From: Oligosphaera ethanolica
GTDB lineage: Bacteria; Verrucomicrobiota; Lentisphaeria; Oligosphaerales; Oligosphaeraceae
DNA: 64,000 bases
Direction: 5' to 3'
Assembly: GCF_030814695.1 (NCBI RefSeq)
Contig: NZ_JAUSVL010000001.1
Span: forward strand, 1,178,001 to 1,242,000
Part shown: piece by piece, positions 43,131 to 52,048 of the stretch
Layout: every line of letters starts with the position of its first letter
How positions within the stretch are numbered: position 1 is the first letter of the stretch
The notes under the pieces: generated by a model
Databases searched by the model: none
What the model was told of the DNA's origin: nothing
Seen by the model: the letters and a program-made list of their open reading frames with translations, nothing else
Program-made: the position numbers and the translations under genes

Positions 43131-43495
43131 AAAATTTACTCCTAATAGTGTGTTGCCTGAGATTCGAGTATATAACTGCTTGGACTTCAGTTGGTGTTGG
43201 CGCCATATCCAGTCGCTGGCGACATACTTCGCTTTTCAGAGGTATGCGACAGGGAGCAACCTCGGCCACTCGCTGTCGAAAACACCTGAAACAACAACCC
43301 CACTTAACGACTTAAGAACATTACCTGAGAAAAAGAGAGCCCATAACTACCTATAATCTTGTGACTGGTAGTTATGGGCTAGCCTTGTCAATCAGTTTGA
43401 CTGAGCTGATAAGGGCAGTGAATCAGCATTATTGCTTTCATATCCTCCTAAGAGAACGTGCTCACAGCCCTTGTCAATTACCCTTGTCACTGACC
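43131..43495. other. Intergenic region between barrel gene and EPS operon
   Basis: It contains the terminator at 43326-43380 and must contain the promoter of the Wza-like gene. The region is relatively A/T-rich and holds further short inverted words (TCAGTTTGACTGA at about 43392-43404). No gene is seen. Confidence 0.55.
43326..43380 (-). terminator. Strong terminator downstream of the barrel gene
   Basis: GCCCATAACTACC (43338-43350) and GGTAGTTATGGGC form a perfect 13-bp stem. On the minus strand it is followed by TCTCTTTTTCTC. It separates the barrel gene from the Wza-like gene. Confidence 0.85.
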
Positions 43496-44701
43496 TTAGA
43501 ACGTGTAACGCACGCCCATGTGATAGATGTTGGTCGTGTAGTCGGCATCCTTGACAGCCAGGTTGCTGTAATCCGTGTTGCCGTACTCGTAGCCACCATA
43601 AATCGTCAGGTTCTTGGTCATGTCGTAGGACAGGGTGGCATCGTAACCGATCTGGGTGTTGTCCGTGGTGATCCCGTCTTTCTTGTCACTCCAGGTATGG
43701 CTGAAGTTCTGAGCCAGGGTCAGCTTGGAGTTGATGCGCCAGGTCAAGCCCAGAAGCGCATCGGTGTCCTGCTGCAGACCACCAGATGCACCACTGTTGT
43801 CATCATGCTTGTGCAGGAGACCCACACTTAGGTCCAGGTTGGACAGCATCGCATAACGAACCGTCAAACCGCAGTTGAACAAAGCGTCGTTTTCGTCCTT
43901 CCTGTCATTAAAAGTATCGTCATAGTTCACCCATTCAGCACCAGCGGTGGCGTGGGTGCTGATCTTGCCCGTCACGCGGTAGTCAACAAAACCATTCAAC
44001 ATGATGGTGTCTGAGTCAGCATAACGAACGCTGTCATTGTATTCCTTAACAGCGTAGCCCATGGACACACCGGCCTTGGTCTTCGGTGAGAAGACATAGT
44101 ACGGAGCAATCGTCATCTCGTACAACTCGTAATCTTCGTCGTCGTAGAAGCCGTCTGTGTAGTCCTTGTTCTCGTACTCACCAGTCACCGCCAGGCCCCA
44201 CTTTTCATTCAAGTGGAGGTTCCAAGTGGCGTCAACGCCGCTGACGTAGTACTTGGAGCGGGTGCCACCACCAACGCCACGGTCAAGAACCGTATGCGAG
44301 TGAAGGAAGTTGCCGCCGAGCACGAAATCCCAATTGCCCTGGTCGTAACGAACCATCGGGGTGATGGTATAAACTGGAGCGCTCAAGTCAGAGGCGAACT
44401 TGTGATAATGATCATAGGCCACATCGGCTTTGATCGCGTACGAGAACTCACCGCGAGCACGGCTGGCGTCCAAGGTCGCACCAGTCGAAAAGACGATGCC
44501 ACCACGCTCGCCGGAACCCGTGCTGAACAGGTTGTCTTCGTAGCGGACTTCTTCGTAGATACCCAAGGCCAGCTTGTCCGGCAGAGCCACGGAAGTCGTG
44601 TCAAAATAGCGGCCAAGAACGCTAGCAGCGTTGGCAAAAGAAATCGACCCGAGAACAACCCCACCTGCCAGAACTGCAGTTTTCAGTTTGTTACTTATCA
44701 T
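43496..44701 (-). CDS. Outer-membrane beta-barrel protein associated with the EPS locus
   Basis: A 401-residue protein with a clear signal peptide (1-25, ending ANA). The whole mature chain alternates polar and hydrophobic residues with many aromatic and Asp-rich turns, and ends in GVRYTF with a C-terminal Phe, as expected of a BAM-inserted barrel. By rough count 16-18 strands are possible. Its place next to a Wza-like exporter, and behind a small exported protein 88 bp upstream, suggests a role in polysaccharide secretion or surface attachment. The exact family is not recognised. Confidence 0.75.
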   Translation of the reverse strand: MISNKLKTAVLAGGVVLGSISFANAASVLGRYFDTTSVALPDKLALGIYEEVRYEDNLFSTGSGERGGIVFSTGATLDASRARGEFSYAIKADVAYDHYHKFASDLSAPVYTITPMVRYDQGNWDFVLGGNFLHSHTVLDRGVGGGTRSKYYVSGVDATWNLHLNEKWGLAVTGEYENKDYTDGFYDDEDYELYEMTIAPYYVFSPKTKAGVSMGYAVKEYNDSVRYADSDTIMLNGFVDYRVTGKISTHATAGAEWVNYDDTFNDRKDENDALFNCGLTVRYAMLSNLDLSVGLLHKHDDNSGASGGLQQDTDALLGLTWRINSKLTLAQNFSHTWSDKKDGITTDNTQIGYDATLSYDMTKNLTIYGGYEYGNTDYSNLAVKDADYTTNIYHMGVRYTF

Positions 44702-44788
44702 TGTGCTGTCACTTTCTGTTATTCTACCTAACTATCCTGCCAGTGACAGACCCACTCTGTCACTGGCACTGGTCTGAAAACCAAATTA

Positions 44789-45268
44789 CTAGCGGAAAGC
44801 AGGTTCGCTGTCGCTATTCTTCTGATCAATAAGATTGTTGGTCTCGTCGTCCTTCGGTGCAGGCGGCGGGGGCAGCTGGCCCGGCTTAACCGGCAGGGCA
44901 GGTGCGGTGATGGTCAGAACGCCCTGGGCGTCCTTGCCAATGATTGTGCCCGGGGCGGCAGCTTGAATGGCCGCCACAATAGCATTGTATTGCTCGGTTG
45001 ATTTGGTTGCCAGAACCGTACCACCAGCGCGCAAGACCAGATCACGCAGGGCAACGGTGGCCACATTTGTGGGGTCGACGATGGCAGCATTCACAGCCTG
45101 GGCGATAAGGCTGGCCAGCTCAGTGTCGTTCAGCCCTTGCATGAAAGTAACCACTTCGGCTTCTGTCTTGCCCTTGACTTGGTCAAGCAAAGTTACATCT
45201 TGCCCAAACGCCGGAGCGGTCCATGCCGCAATAACCAAAACCATCAATGCGAATAAGACTTGTTTCAT
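44789..45268 (-). CDS. Small exported protein of unknown function
   Basis: A 159-residue product with signal peptide (1-22, ending AFG). The mature part has a helical segment (about 30-110) and a C-terminal Pro-rich, charged tail (LPPPPAPKDDETNN). AAGGAG precedes ATG 45268. It is followed 88 bp later by the outer-membrane barrel on the same strand, so they likely form one transcript. No family is recognised; a periplasmic chaperone-like or anchoring role is only a guess. Confidence 0.7.
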   Translation of the reverse strand: MKQVLFALMVLVIAAWTAPAFGQDVTLLDQVKGKTEAEVVTFMQGLNDTELASLIAQAVNAAIVDPTNVATVALRDLVLRAGGTVLATKSTEQYNAIVAAIQAAAPGTIIGKDAQGVLTITAPALPVKPGQLPPPPAPKDDETNNLIDQKNSDSEPAFR

Positions 45269-45952
45269 TTTTTTCTCCTTGTTCTAAAAACCGACGATTC
45301 ATCTGCCATGGAAAGGCTTTTCTACTTCTCAAACCACTTGTTTGTACGTCCTCCATACCTCCTTTTCCCAATTAGTCAGTCTCGCTGTGACTCAGAAGAA
45401 AACCTGAGGAAAGTAAATATCACCGTAAAAGGCTATTAAACCTGGCTAAGTCTACCAACCCATTGTCAACCTGGGTTAGTACTATACTCCTTGTGTTTTT
45501 TGATGCAAACTACAGTCACAGAGTCATAACCTACTGCAAAAGAGATAGATAGAACCACCTTCTTAGCATACAGTCGCTGTAGATCCGTAAGATCACGCCC
45601 AAAAATATCTGGACTCGCGTTACCTGTTGTAACACCTCCTCTCAAAAAAACTTTGCATACTTTACTCCTTTTTTGTACTTGCGCAAGCGTAGGGAGGAAT
45701 TATAGCCACGACTGCAGCGGTAGCCCATCTTCTCAGCCATTGCAAGCCATATTACTCGCATGTCACAGAACCGTCCCGCATGCGCCGCTGGCTCATGCTA
45801 CCTTGTGCGTACCGAGGAAGGGACACGATCTTTTTCAGGCCGGTGGGCCAGCCTTCCTACGCATCCCGATCTAGGGAAACGTTACTAGTATGCTAAAGTA
45901 ATGCCACTTTGTCAACCCGTTTTCACAAAAAATGAAAGGGAATTCCATTCCA
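45269..45952. other. Divergent intergenic region, no gene seen
   Basis: About 680 bp, more A/T-rich than its surroundings, between the small exported protein (minus) and the sugar kinase fusion (plus). It presumably holds both promoters. Short frames here look non-coding. No clear operator was found. Confidence 0.5.
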
Positions 45953-48658
45953 ATGGCAACCTCAACCATTGACCTGAGCATCATTTTGGCTGCGGGAAAA
46001 GGCTCCCGCATGGGATCAACAGACAAGCACAAAGTGTGCTTCCCGGTAGACGGCGTCCCTGCCGTCTGCCGGGCTCTCGACTGCTACGAGCGCTGCGGGA
46101 TTCCTCGGCATCTGGTCGTCGTCGGCACCCTGGCTCAGCAAGTCATGGAAACAGTATCACAGCGGCACTGCAATGTCAGTTACGCCTTTCAGACCGTGGC
46201 CAATGGCACAGCTGGCGCAGTCAAAACCGCCCTGGCCGCCGATCCGTCCCTGCCCAGTTCCACCCGGCTGCTGCTGGCCGCCGGCGACCGCCTGCTCGCT
46301 CCCAGCATCGTGGACTCCCTAACCGACCTTTTCGACCGTACTCGTTGTGATATCACCATCCTCTGCACGACGACCCGCCCCAACACCGGCGCTGGCCGCG
46401 TCGTGCTCGACGACGAGCAAAATGCCGTTGCCATCCTGGAAATGGCTGACATCAGGCAACGCCGCGCCTACGCTCTCCTCCGTGAGCTGGCCGCTGCCGA
46501 AAAGCTGCCTCCTACTGAAGAGATTCGCTCTTTGCTGGCCTCGACTTTTCGTTCCGATAATGAGGATAAGCTTGCCAAAGCCTTCCCTGAACTTTGGCCG
46601 GCGCTGCGCGCTCGAAAGCCCATAACGGCCTCTGAACTCCTTGCCCTCGTCCCTGAACAGCTGGGGTATTTCTCCCTTCAGACCCGTGCCGGCCGGCCGC
46701 TGTGCCTCACGCCTGATGAAGCGGAAGCGCTGCCCCACAGCAACACGTCGGTCTACGTGACGACTCGCGGCGTTCTCGCCAACGCCATGGCAAAACTGAG
46801 CAACCACAATGCTCAGCAGGAGGAATACCTGTCCGACCTGGTCGCGATCACCGCCGCGACCGGCGGCCGCGCCAAAGTGCTCCTGGCGGCCGACCCTAAC
46901 GACGTCCTCGGCTTCAATAACCCCGCCGAGTTGCTTGAGGTCGAAAACACTTTACGCACCAGGCAACAGGCAGCCCGACACAATCTGCTTCCCGATGATG
47001 AGTTCCGCCCCCTTGGCGACTGGCTGGCACTATTTTCCGCGCAGTCCAAGCAGGAGCTGTTGCAGAACTGCCTGGATACCGTCTATGGCACCAATCCCGA
47101 AACCATCTCCCGCCAGCGGGCGCTCTACCTGCCCCTGCTTCAGTTCGCCCAACAGCAGCTCGGCGAACAGGCCGACGCCGAGCGCCTGGCCATCGTCCGG
47201 GCGCCCGGACGGCTCAATGTCATGGGACGACACGTCGACCACCAAGGCGGCCATTGCAATCTGATGACCATCAGCTATGAAACCATCATGGCTGTCCGCC
47301 CACGAGGGGACGACGTCGTGCGCATCTTCAATCTCGACGAGAAAAACTACCGGCCGTGTCAATTTTCCCTGGGCAAGCTCATCGCCGAGCTTCCCTGGAC
47401 CGACTGGCACTCGCTGGTCGCCAGCCCGGAACTCAAAAAACTCATCGGCGAGTACGGCGTTGACTGGTCGCACTACATCCAAGCGGCATTCCTTCGCCTG
47501 CAAAAGCAGTTTCCGCAGAGTCTGCTCCGTGGCGTCGACATTTTCGTATCCGGAAACATCCCCCCAGCCGCAGGACTGAGCTCGTCATCGTCCCTGGTTG
47601 TGGGCGCGGCAAGCGCGGCAGTACGCATCAACGGTCTTGATTGCCGGCCGGCTGAGCTCGTGTCGCTCTGCGGTGAAGGCGAATGGTACGTCGGCACCCG
47701 CGGCGGCAGCGCCGATCATGCGGCGGTCATGCTCGGACAACGCGACGCCGTGGTCAAAGTGCGCTTTTTCGATTTTGGCGTGGAAGACATCGTGCCATTC
47801 CCCGCCGACTTGAGTATGCTCGTCTGCGATTCCGGCCTCAAAGCCTGCAAGGCCAATGGCGCCAAGGACCAGTTCAATCATCGCATCGCCTGCTACCGCC
47901 TGGCCTTCCGCATAATCTGCCGCCAGTTCCCCCAGTACCGTCATCTCCTCCACCATCTCCGGGACGTCAATGCCCGGACTCTCGGAGTTCCGCCAGCGTG
48001 GATATACCGCATCCTGCTCTGTCTACCCGAACAGGCAACCCGCGCCGATATTGCCAGGCTCCTCCCTGGCACTGATCTCAGCGCGTTCTGGGCCGGCCAC
48101 CAGGGCCTCGGTGAAAATACCAGCTATCCACTGCGCGGCGTCGCCATGTTTGGCTTGGCCGAAGCCGAACGCTCACGCACTTACGCCGATTTGCTCCGAA
48201 AAGGCGATGTTGACGAAATCGGTCGCCTGATGCGCTGCTCCCATGACGGCGATCGGGTGGTCAGCTTCGACCAGAACGGCGTGGCGCGCCCTTACTCGTC
48301 ACCTGTAGACAACAGCAGTCTTCTCCGACTCATGGACGACCTCAGCAGCGGCGAACCCGAGCGGGTCATGGCCGCCCAGTTGCGCTACCAGCCAGGAGCA
48401 TATGCCTGCAGCCTCGCCGCCATTGATGAAATGGTGGACATCGCGCAAAGCGTCCCTGGCGTCTATGGCGCCCAGCTGGCCGGCGCGGGCCTGGGCGGCT
48501 GCATGATGATCCTGGCCAGACGCGATGCCGTCGAAAACGTCAAACGCGAGATGATCTCGCGCTACTATGCTCCCCGTCAACTGCCGCCGGCCATCTTGGT
48601 GTGCCACCCCATCGCTGGCGCAGGACTCTTCCCCGGACCGCGGCAAAACACCCCTTAG
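45953..48658 (+). CDS. Sugar nucleotidyltransferase-GHMP (galactokinase-like) kinase fusion
   Basis: From ATG 45953 the product is 901 residues (ATG 45932 is also possible). Residues about 1-240 form an NTP-transferase domain starting SIILAAGKGSRMG, with ANGTAGAVKTAL and LLLAAGDRLL. The linker is helical. Residues about 410-890 form a galactokinase-like GHMP kinase: APGRLNVMGRHVDHQGG, PPAAGLSSSSSLVVGA and GAGLGGC. In galactokinases the first motif reads GEH-x-D-Y; here the Glu is Arg426. The enzyme could turn a free sugar into a sugar-1-phosphate and then an NDP-sugar. Nearness to the EPS locus fits precursor supply; the sugar is unknown. Confidence 0.87.
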   Translation: MATSTIDLSIILAAGKGSRMGSTDKHKVCFPVDGVPAVCRALDCYERCGIPRHLVVVGTLAQQVMETVSQRHCNVSYAFQTVANGTAGAVKTALAADPSLPSSTRLLLAAGDRLLAPSIVDSLTDLFDRTRCDITILCTTTRPNTGAGRVVLDDEQNAVAILEMADIRQRRAYALLRELAAAEKLPPTEEIRSLLASTFRSDNEDKLAKAFPELWPALRARKPITASELLALVPEQLGYFSLQTRAGRPLCLTPDEAEALPHSNTSVYVTTRGVLANAMAKLSNHNAQQEEYLSDLVAITAATGGRAKVLLAADPNDVLGFNNPAELLEVENTLRTRQQAARHNLLPDDEFRPLGDWLALFSAQSKQELLQNCLDTVYGTNPETISRQRALYLPLLQFAQQQLGEQADAERLAIVRAPGRLNVMGRHVDHQGGHCNLMTISYETIMAVRPRGDDVVRIFNLDEKNYRPCQFSLGKLIAELPWTDWHSLVASPELKKLIGEYGVDWSHYIQAAFLRLQKQFPQSLLRGVDIFVSGNIPPAAGLSSSSSLVVGAASAAVRINGLDCRPAELVSLCGEGEWYVGTRGGSADHAAVMLGQRDAVVKVRFFDFGVEDIVPFPADLSMLVCDSGLKACKANGAKDQFNHRIACYRLAFRIICRQFPQYRHLLHHLRDVNARTLGVPPAWIYRILLCLPEQATRADIARLLPGTDLSAFWAGHQGLGENTSYPLRGVAMFGLAEAERSRTYADLLRKGDVDEIGRLMRCSHDGDRVVSFDQNGVARPYSSPVDNSSLLRLMDDLSSGEPERVMAAQLRYQPGAYACSLAAIDEMVDIAQSVPGVYGAQLAGAGLGGCMMILARRDAVENVKREMISRYYAPRQLPPAILVCHPIAGAGLFPGPRQNTP

Positions 48659-48751
48659 CAGCAGCGCGACACCCGCACGACGTCGTGCTAACACTTGCCT
48701 GACGCCGTGCCGCGCCAGCCACCAGTGCTTCCCAGTAGCACAGCCCTTGAA

Positions 48752-48788
48752 CAAAAAAAAGGGCCGCTCATGCGAGCGGCCCCTTTGA
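48752..48788 (-). terminator. Rho-independent terminator of the small ribbon-like gene
   Basis: GGGCCGCTC and GAGCGGCCC form a 9-bp stem with a short loop. On the minus strand it is followed by a run of eight T. It may also stop the plus-strand kinase-fusion transcript. Confidence 0.85.
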
Positions 48789-48810
48789 CAGACTGAAAAT
48801 CAGTCGTGGT

Positions 48811-49041
48811 TTACTTCTTCTTGCTGGCGGCTTTGGCACCACAGCAGCCGGCGCTGGGCTTGCTGCCGCAGCAACCAACGTTGGCCTTGGTATAGGCTTC
48901 AGCATTCACAAACTTGGTCAGATTGCGGCCATCTTTGGTTTTGGCCTTGAGGGCATGACGACCATTGTCATACTTGACTTTTTCTGTGACCTCTGCCTCA
49001 ACCTTTTTGCGGAGCTTCACATCGTAGAATGTGTCTTTCAT
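48811..49041 (-). CDS. Small basic protein resembling a cysteine-less DUF5679 ribbon, with CCG motifs at the C-terminus
   Basis: A 76-residue protein starting at ATG 49041 after AGAAGGA. The N-terminal FYDVKLRKKVEAEVTEKVKYDNGRHALKAK segment, read as FYDVKLRKKVE then DNGRHALKAK, follows the DUF5679 pattern YCVKCRKKVE...NGRPALKGKCPECG as I recall it, but the four metal-binding cysteines are Asp, Leu and non-Cys residues. The C-terminal tail gains two CCG motifs (VGCCGSK, AGCCGAK) before a Lys-rich end. The function is unknown. It has its own promoter region and terminator. Confidence 0.75.
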   Translation of the reverse strand: MKDTFYDVKLRKKVEAEVTEKVKYDNGRHALKAKTKDGRNLTKFVNAEAYTKANVGCCGSKPSAGCCGAKAASKKK

Positions 49042-49499
49042 TCTTTTTTTCCTTCTCTTTGCTGTGATGTACCCATTGGACGCCACCATTGCGCCCACCC
49101 AATTGAGGCTAGCCAACACGTAGCTAGCCATACAGTACAGCGGTCACATAGGGCTTTGCAAACCGTATTCGAACTTTTTTTGCACTTTTTTCACAAAAAG
49201 TCACAAAAAAGTTCATTTTCTGGTAATTCAGGCTGCAAAAATGGCCTCGCCGCCGCTTGCATCGCCTTGCACAACCAAAGCAGCTGCGCAGGAAGACACC
49301 ACGGAAAAACATCTGCCCGGCTTTTGCTTTTCCTGCAGATGATTATATTCACCAGCGTTTCCAGATTAACCCACACAACGCATCTCGCATTCGCCTTGCT
49401 GGTTCCATATTCAGACTCAGACTCAGCCACAAGCATCGCGCCTTATGTATTATCGCCACAACGGCAACCCGGGCGACGCAGACATTGGGATTGTTCACC
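49042..49499. other. Divergent intergenic region with a nested A/T palindrome
   Basis: No gene is supportable; the open frame upstream of the lipoprotein start is an extension without a ribosome-binding site. A 44-bp palindrome lies at 49171-49214. Confidence 0.55.
49171..49214. repeat. Nested A/T-rich palindrome
   Basis: The outer arms GAACTTTTTT and AAAAAAGTTC pair over 10 bp. After a 3x3 internal mismatch, ACTTTTT and AAAAAGT pair over 7 bp around a TCAC loop. It could act as a bidirectional terminator or a protein-binding site. Confidence 0.7.
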
Positions 49500-50630
49500 A
49501 TGCTAAAATTCATTGCCTGGCTCGCCCTCGCGCTTGTCGTTTTTACCACCCCAGCCTGCGTAACGAATCCACCGATTGAGCCCGACACGCCACTCGGCCA
49601 ATGGCAATGCCTGAACAGCGATGATGCCGTGCCACCCCAGGAGCTCCTGCTGCCGCCCTTCCCGCTAACCCTGCAGCCAGCAGACGGCGTTCTTGGCAAC
49701 GACGGCTGCTATGGTCCAGCGGCTGCCGCCATCAATGCCTACCGCGAGCAATGGCTGAGCATCGTTCCTTCCCTCCAACGGCGAAAGGTTCTCGACGATC
49801 TGCGCCAGGCTCCCGCAAGCAAGCGCTTGAACAGCATCAAGACACTCCTCAAACCAGAGTTTTTTGCCACGACGGAAAAGCAGCTGATGCAAGCTTTGGC
49901 CACAACGCCGCAGCTCAGTCCCACGCAGAAACAGAATCTGGAAACCGTCATTCTGCAGCACCAACACATGAAGCTGCTTCTGGACGCCGCACTGGCTCGT
50001 GATGAGCTCCAGGATAGCCCCATGTCCGCCCGCGACTGCTTGGCCGCAATAAGCCGTTTGCGCCGAGTCCGCGATGTGCTGCTCAAGACCCACCCCAGCT
50101 ACCTCGCAGCCCTGCGCACCGATGAAAAGGCCGCCGGCGACTGGGCCGCCGAAAACTGGGCCGCGCTCTTTGCTGCCGCCGAGCCGGCGCTGCCCCTACC
50201 TGCCGTCTGGCTGCTAGCAACCGACTCTGCCCGCCTCGGCCTGCAGCAGGGATGGGACAAGCGCCTGATCGACGACTGGCGCAGCGCGACCTCGCGACTC
50301 CTGCACCTAAGCGCGGGCCCAGCACCAGCAGACAGCCATGCAACCAGCCAAGCCTGCTGGCTCATCCAGACCATGGCTCTGCCGGAAAATCACGCCGAAA
50401 TCATCGCCTACATCAATTTTCTGGCCCTGCCTGGCCGCTGCTCGCTCTTCTTCAACGGCCAGCGCGTTGGCCAGAAGGACGGCGCCGCCGCCGAGTCCTG
50501 TCGTTTTCAGCTGCAGCCTTTTGCCCCGCAGCACGCCGAACAGACCATCGTGTTGTACTTCCCCAATGGCTACCCGAGCCGGTACCCTTTCCCGATCTGG
50601 ATATCCTCTTCGCCCCTGAATAAGGACTGA
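49500..50630 (+). CDS. Predicted lipoprotein of unknown function
   Basis: A 376-residue product from ATG 49500. The signal peptide ends in a lipobox-like TTPAC (Cys20). The rest is soluble and mostly helical (about 75-330), with a beta-rich end (GRCSLFFNGQRVGQKDG) that could be a small binding module. No known family is recognised. The stop is 5 bp before the ddl start, so it is likely co-transcribed with ddl; a role in the envelope is inferred from that and from the lipid anchor. Confidence 0.75.
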   Translation: MLKFIAWLALALVVFTTPACVTNPPIEPDTPLGQWQCLNSDDAVPPQELLLPPFPLTLQPADGVLGNDGCYGPAAAAINAYREQWLSIVPSLQRRKVLDDLRQAPASKRLNSIKTLLKPEFFATTEKQLMQALATTPQLSPTQKQNLETVILQHQHMKLLLDAALARDELQDSPMSARDCLAAISRLRRVRDVLLKTHPSYLAALRTDEKAAGDWAAENWAALFAAAEPALPLPAVWLLATDSARLGLQQGWDKRLIDDWRSATSRLLHLSAGPAPADSHATSQACWLIQTMALPENHAEIIAYINFLALPGRCSLFFNGQRVGQKDGAAAESCRFQLQPFAPQHAEQTIVLYFPNGYPSRYPFPIWISSSPLNKD

Positions 50631-50635
50631 ACAAG

Positions 50636-51739
50636 ATGAGTCAACGTATTGTCTGCGTGGCCTGCGGCGGTCAATCCACCGAACACGAAGTGTCACTGCT
50701 CTCCGCCAAAAATGTCACCGACGCCTTGCCACGGGACAAGTACACACCGCTGATAACCGGCATTGACAAACGGGGCCTTTGGCATCTCTACCCCGATGGT
50801 CACTTCTGCGTCAACGCCGACGACCCAACAAAGATTGCCCTGGCGCCATCAGGCATACCCGTTTTCCCCGTGCGCAGCACCGACGGCCCGGCCCTCCAGG
50901 AACTCCACAGCGGCATACGGCATCCCTTTGACATCCTCTTCCCCGTTCTGCACGGTGCCAACGGCGAAGATGGCGCCATGCAGGGCCTCTGCCAAATGCT
51001 CTCCTGCCCCTGCGTCGGTTGCGATGTCAGCAGCTCCGCCGCCTGCATGGACAAGGACACGACCAAGCAGCTGCTCGCGGCCAACGGCATCGGCGTTGCC
51101 CGATCGGTGGTCCTCCGCAACGGCAACGGCAGCCTGCAGGCGGAAGAGATCGTTGCCACCCTGGGCCTGCCGCTCTTCGTCAAGCCCGCCCACACCGGCT
51201 CGTCCGTCGGTGTCGCCAAGGTCAAGTCCATCGCCGCCCTGGCAGCCGCCGTCGCCGACGCCTTCCGCTATGACCGGAAAGTGATCATCGAAGAGTACGT
51301 CCAGGGCCGAGAAATCGAGTGCGCCGTGCTTGGCAACGCCGAGCCTTTCTGCGCCATCCCCGGTGAAATCATCCCCCACACCGAGTTCTACTCCTACGAA
51401 GCCAAGTACCTGCTGGCTGACGGCGCGTCCTTGAAGACCCCCGCCGACCTAACGCCTGACCAGATAGCCCAGGTCCAGACACTGGCCTGCCGTGCCTACC
51501 AGATCCTCGGCTGTTCCGGCATGGCCCGCGTCGATTTCTTCTTCAAGCCGGACGGGAGCTGGGTGCTCAACGAACTCAATACCATCCCCGGCTTCACTAA
51601 AATTAGCATGTTCCCCAAACTCATGCAGCTGTCCGGCTTCTCGTACCCCTCGCTGATCGCCCGCCTGCTGCAACTCAGCATCGACTTCCATGCCGAAAAC
51701 GCCATGCTGAGCGAAGCTATCCCCAACCTGCAGGGGTGA
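50636..51739 (+). CDS. ddl: D-alanine--D-alanine ligase
   Basis: A 367-residue ATP-grasp enzyme that makes the D-Ala-D-Ala dipeptide of peptidoglycan. The N-terminal GGQSTEHEVSLLSAKNV is the substrate-binding opening. HGANGEDGAMQGL, KPAHTGSSVGVAKV (ATP-binding loop), GREIECAVLGN and NELNTIPGFTKISMFPKL (metal and D-Ala site) are all intact. The length and the EHEVSLLSA form fit the DdlA/VanA-like branch rather than the shorter DdlB. It follows the lipoprotein by 5 bp. Confidence 0.96.
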   Translation: MSQRIVCVACGGQSTEHEVSLLSAKNVTDALPRDKYTPLITGIDKRGLWHLYPDGHFCVNADDPTKIALAPSGIPVFPVRSTDGPALQELHSGIRHPFDILFPVLHGANGEDGAMQGLCQMLSCPCVGCDVSSSAACMDKDTTKQLLAANGIGVARSVVLRNGNGSLQAEEIVATLGLPLFVKPAHTGSSVGVAKVKSIAALAAAVADAFRYDRKVIIEEYVQGREIECAVLGNAEPFCAIPGEIIPHTEFYSYEAKYLLADGASLKTPADLTPDQIAQVQTLACRAYQILGCSGMARVDFFFKPDGSWVLNELNTIPGFTKISMFPKLMQLSGFSYPSLIARLLQLSIDFHAENAMLSEAIPNLQG

Positions 51740-51808
51740 CCCAGTCGCCGACATTCCTGCAGCAGGCGAAGCATTAACGGCGGTGAACTGCCTTCAGTAA
51801 CTCAAATG

Positions 51809-51846
51809 CAAAAGCCCCATCCGGCTGTCGTGTCGGACGGGGCTTA
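51809..51846 (-). terminator. Terminator between ddl and ferredoxin
   Basis: AAGCCCC.TCCG and CGGA.CGGGGCTT arms form a long stem. On the minus strand TTTTGCATTTG follows. It lies between convergent genes and probably serves both. Confidence 0.75.
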
Positions 51847-51874
51847 CTGATCGCATCGCGTTATGAGGTCGGGT

Positions 51875-52048
51875 TTATTTGATCTCAATGGCCTCGGCGG
51901 GGCAAGCGTCCTTGCAGGCGCCGCAGCTGACGCATTCTTCTTCATTCACAACGGCTTTGCCGTCGACCATCTTGATGCATTCGACCGGGCATTCGCCCAC
52001 GCAGCTCTCACAACCAACGCATTTTTCCTTGTCAACTTTCGCCGCCAT
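51875..52048 (-). CDS. 2[4Fe-4S] ferredoxin, 57 residues
   Basis: A short low-potential electron carrier of clostridial type. Two cluster motifs are complete: CVGCESCVGECP and CVSCGACKDACP. It starts with MAAKVDKEKC and ends EAIEIK. ATG 52048 follows GAGG. Such ferredoxins serve anaerobic redox enzymes; with a glycyl radical enzyme also in the window this supports an anaerobic or fermentative organism. It stands alone, with a terminator downstream. Confidence 0.95.
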   Translation of the reverse strand: MAAKVDKEKCVGCESCVGECPVECIKMVDGKAVVNEEECVSCGACKDACPAEAIEIK

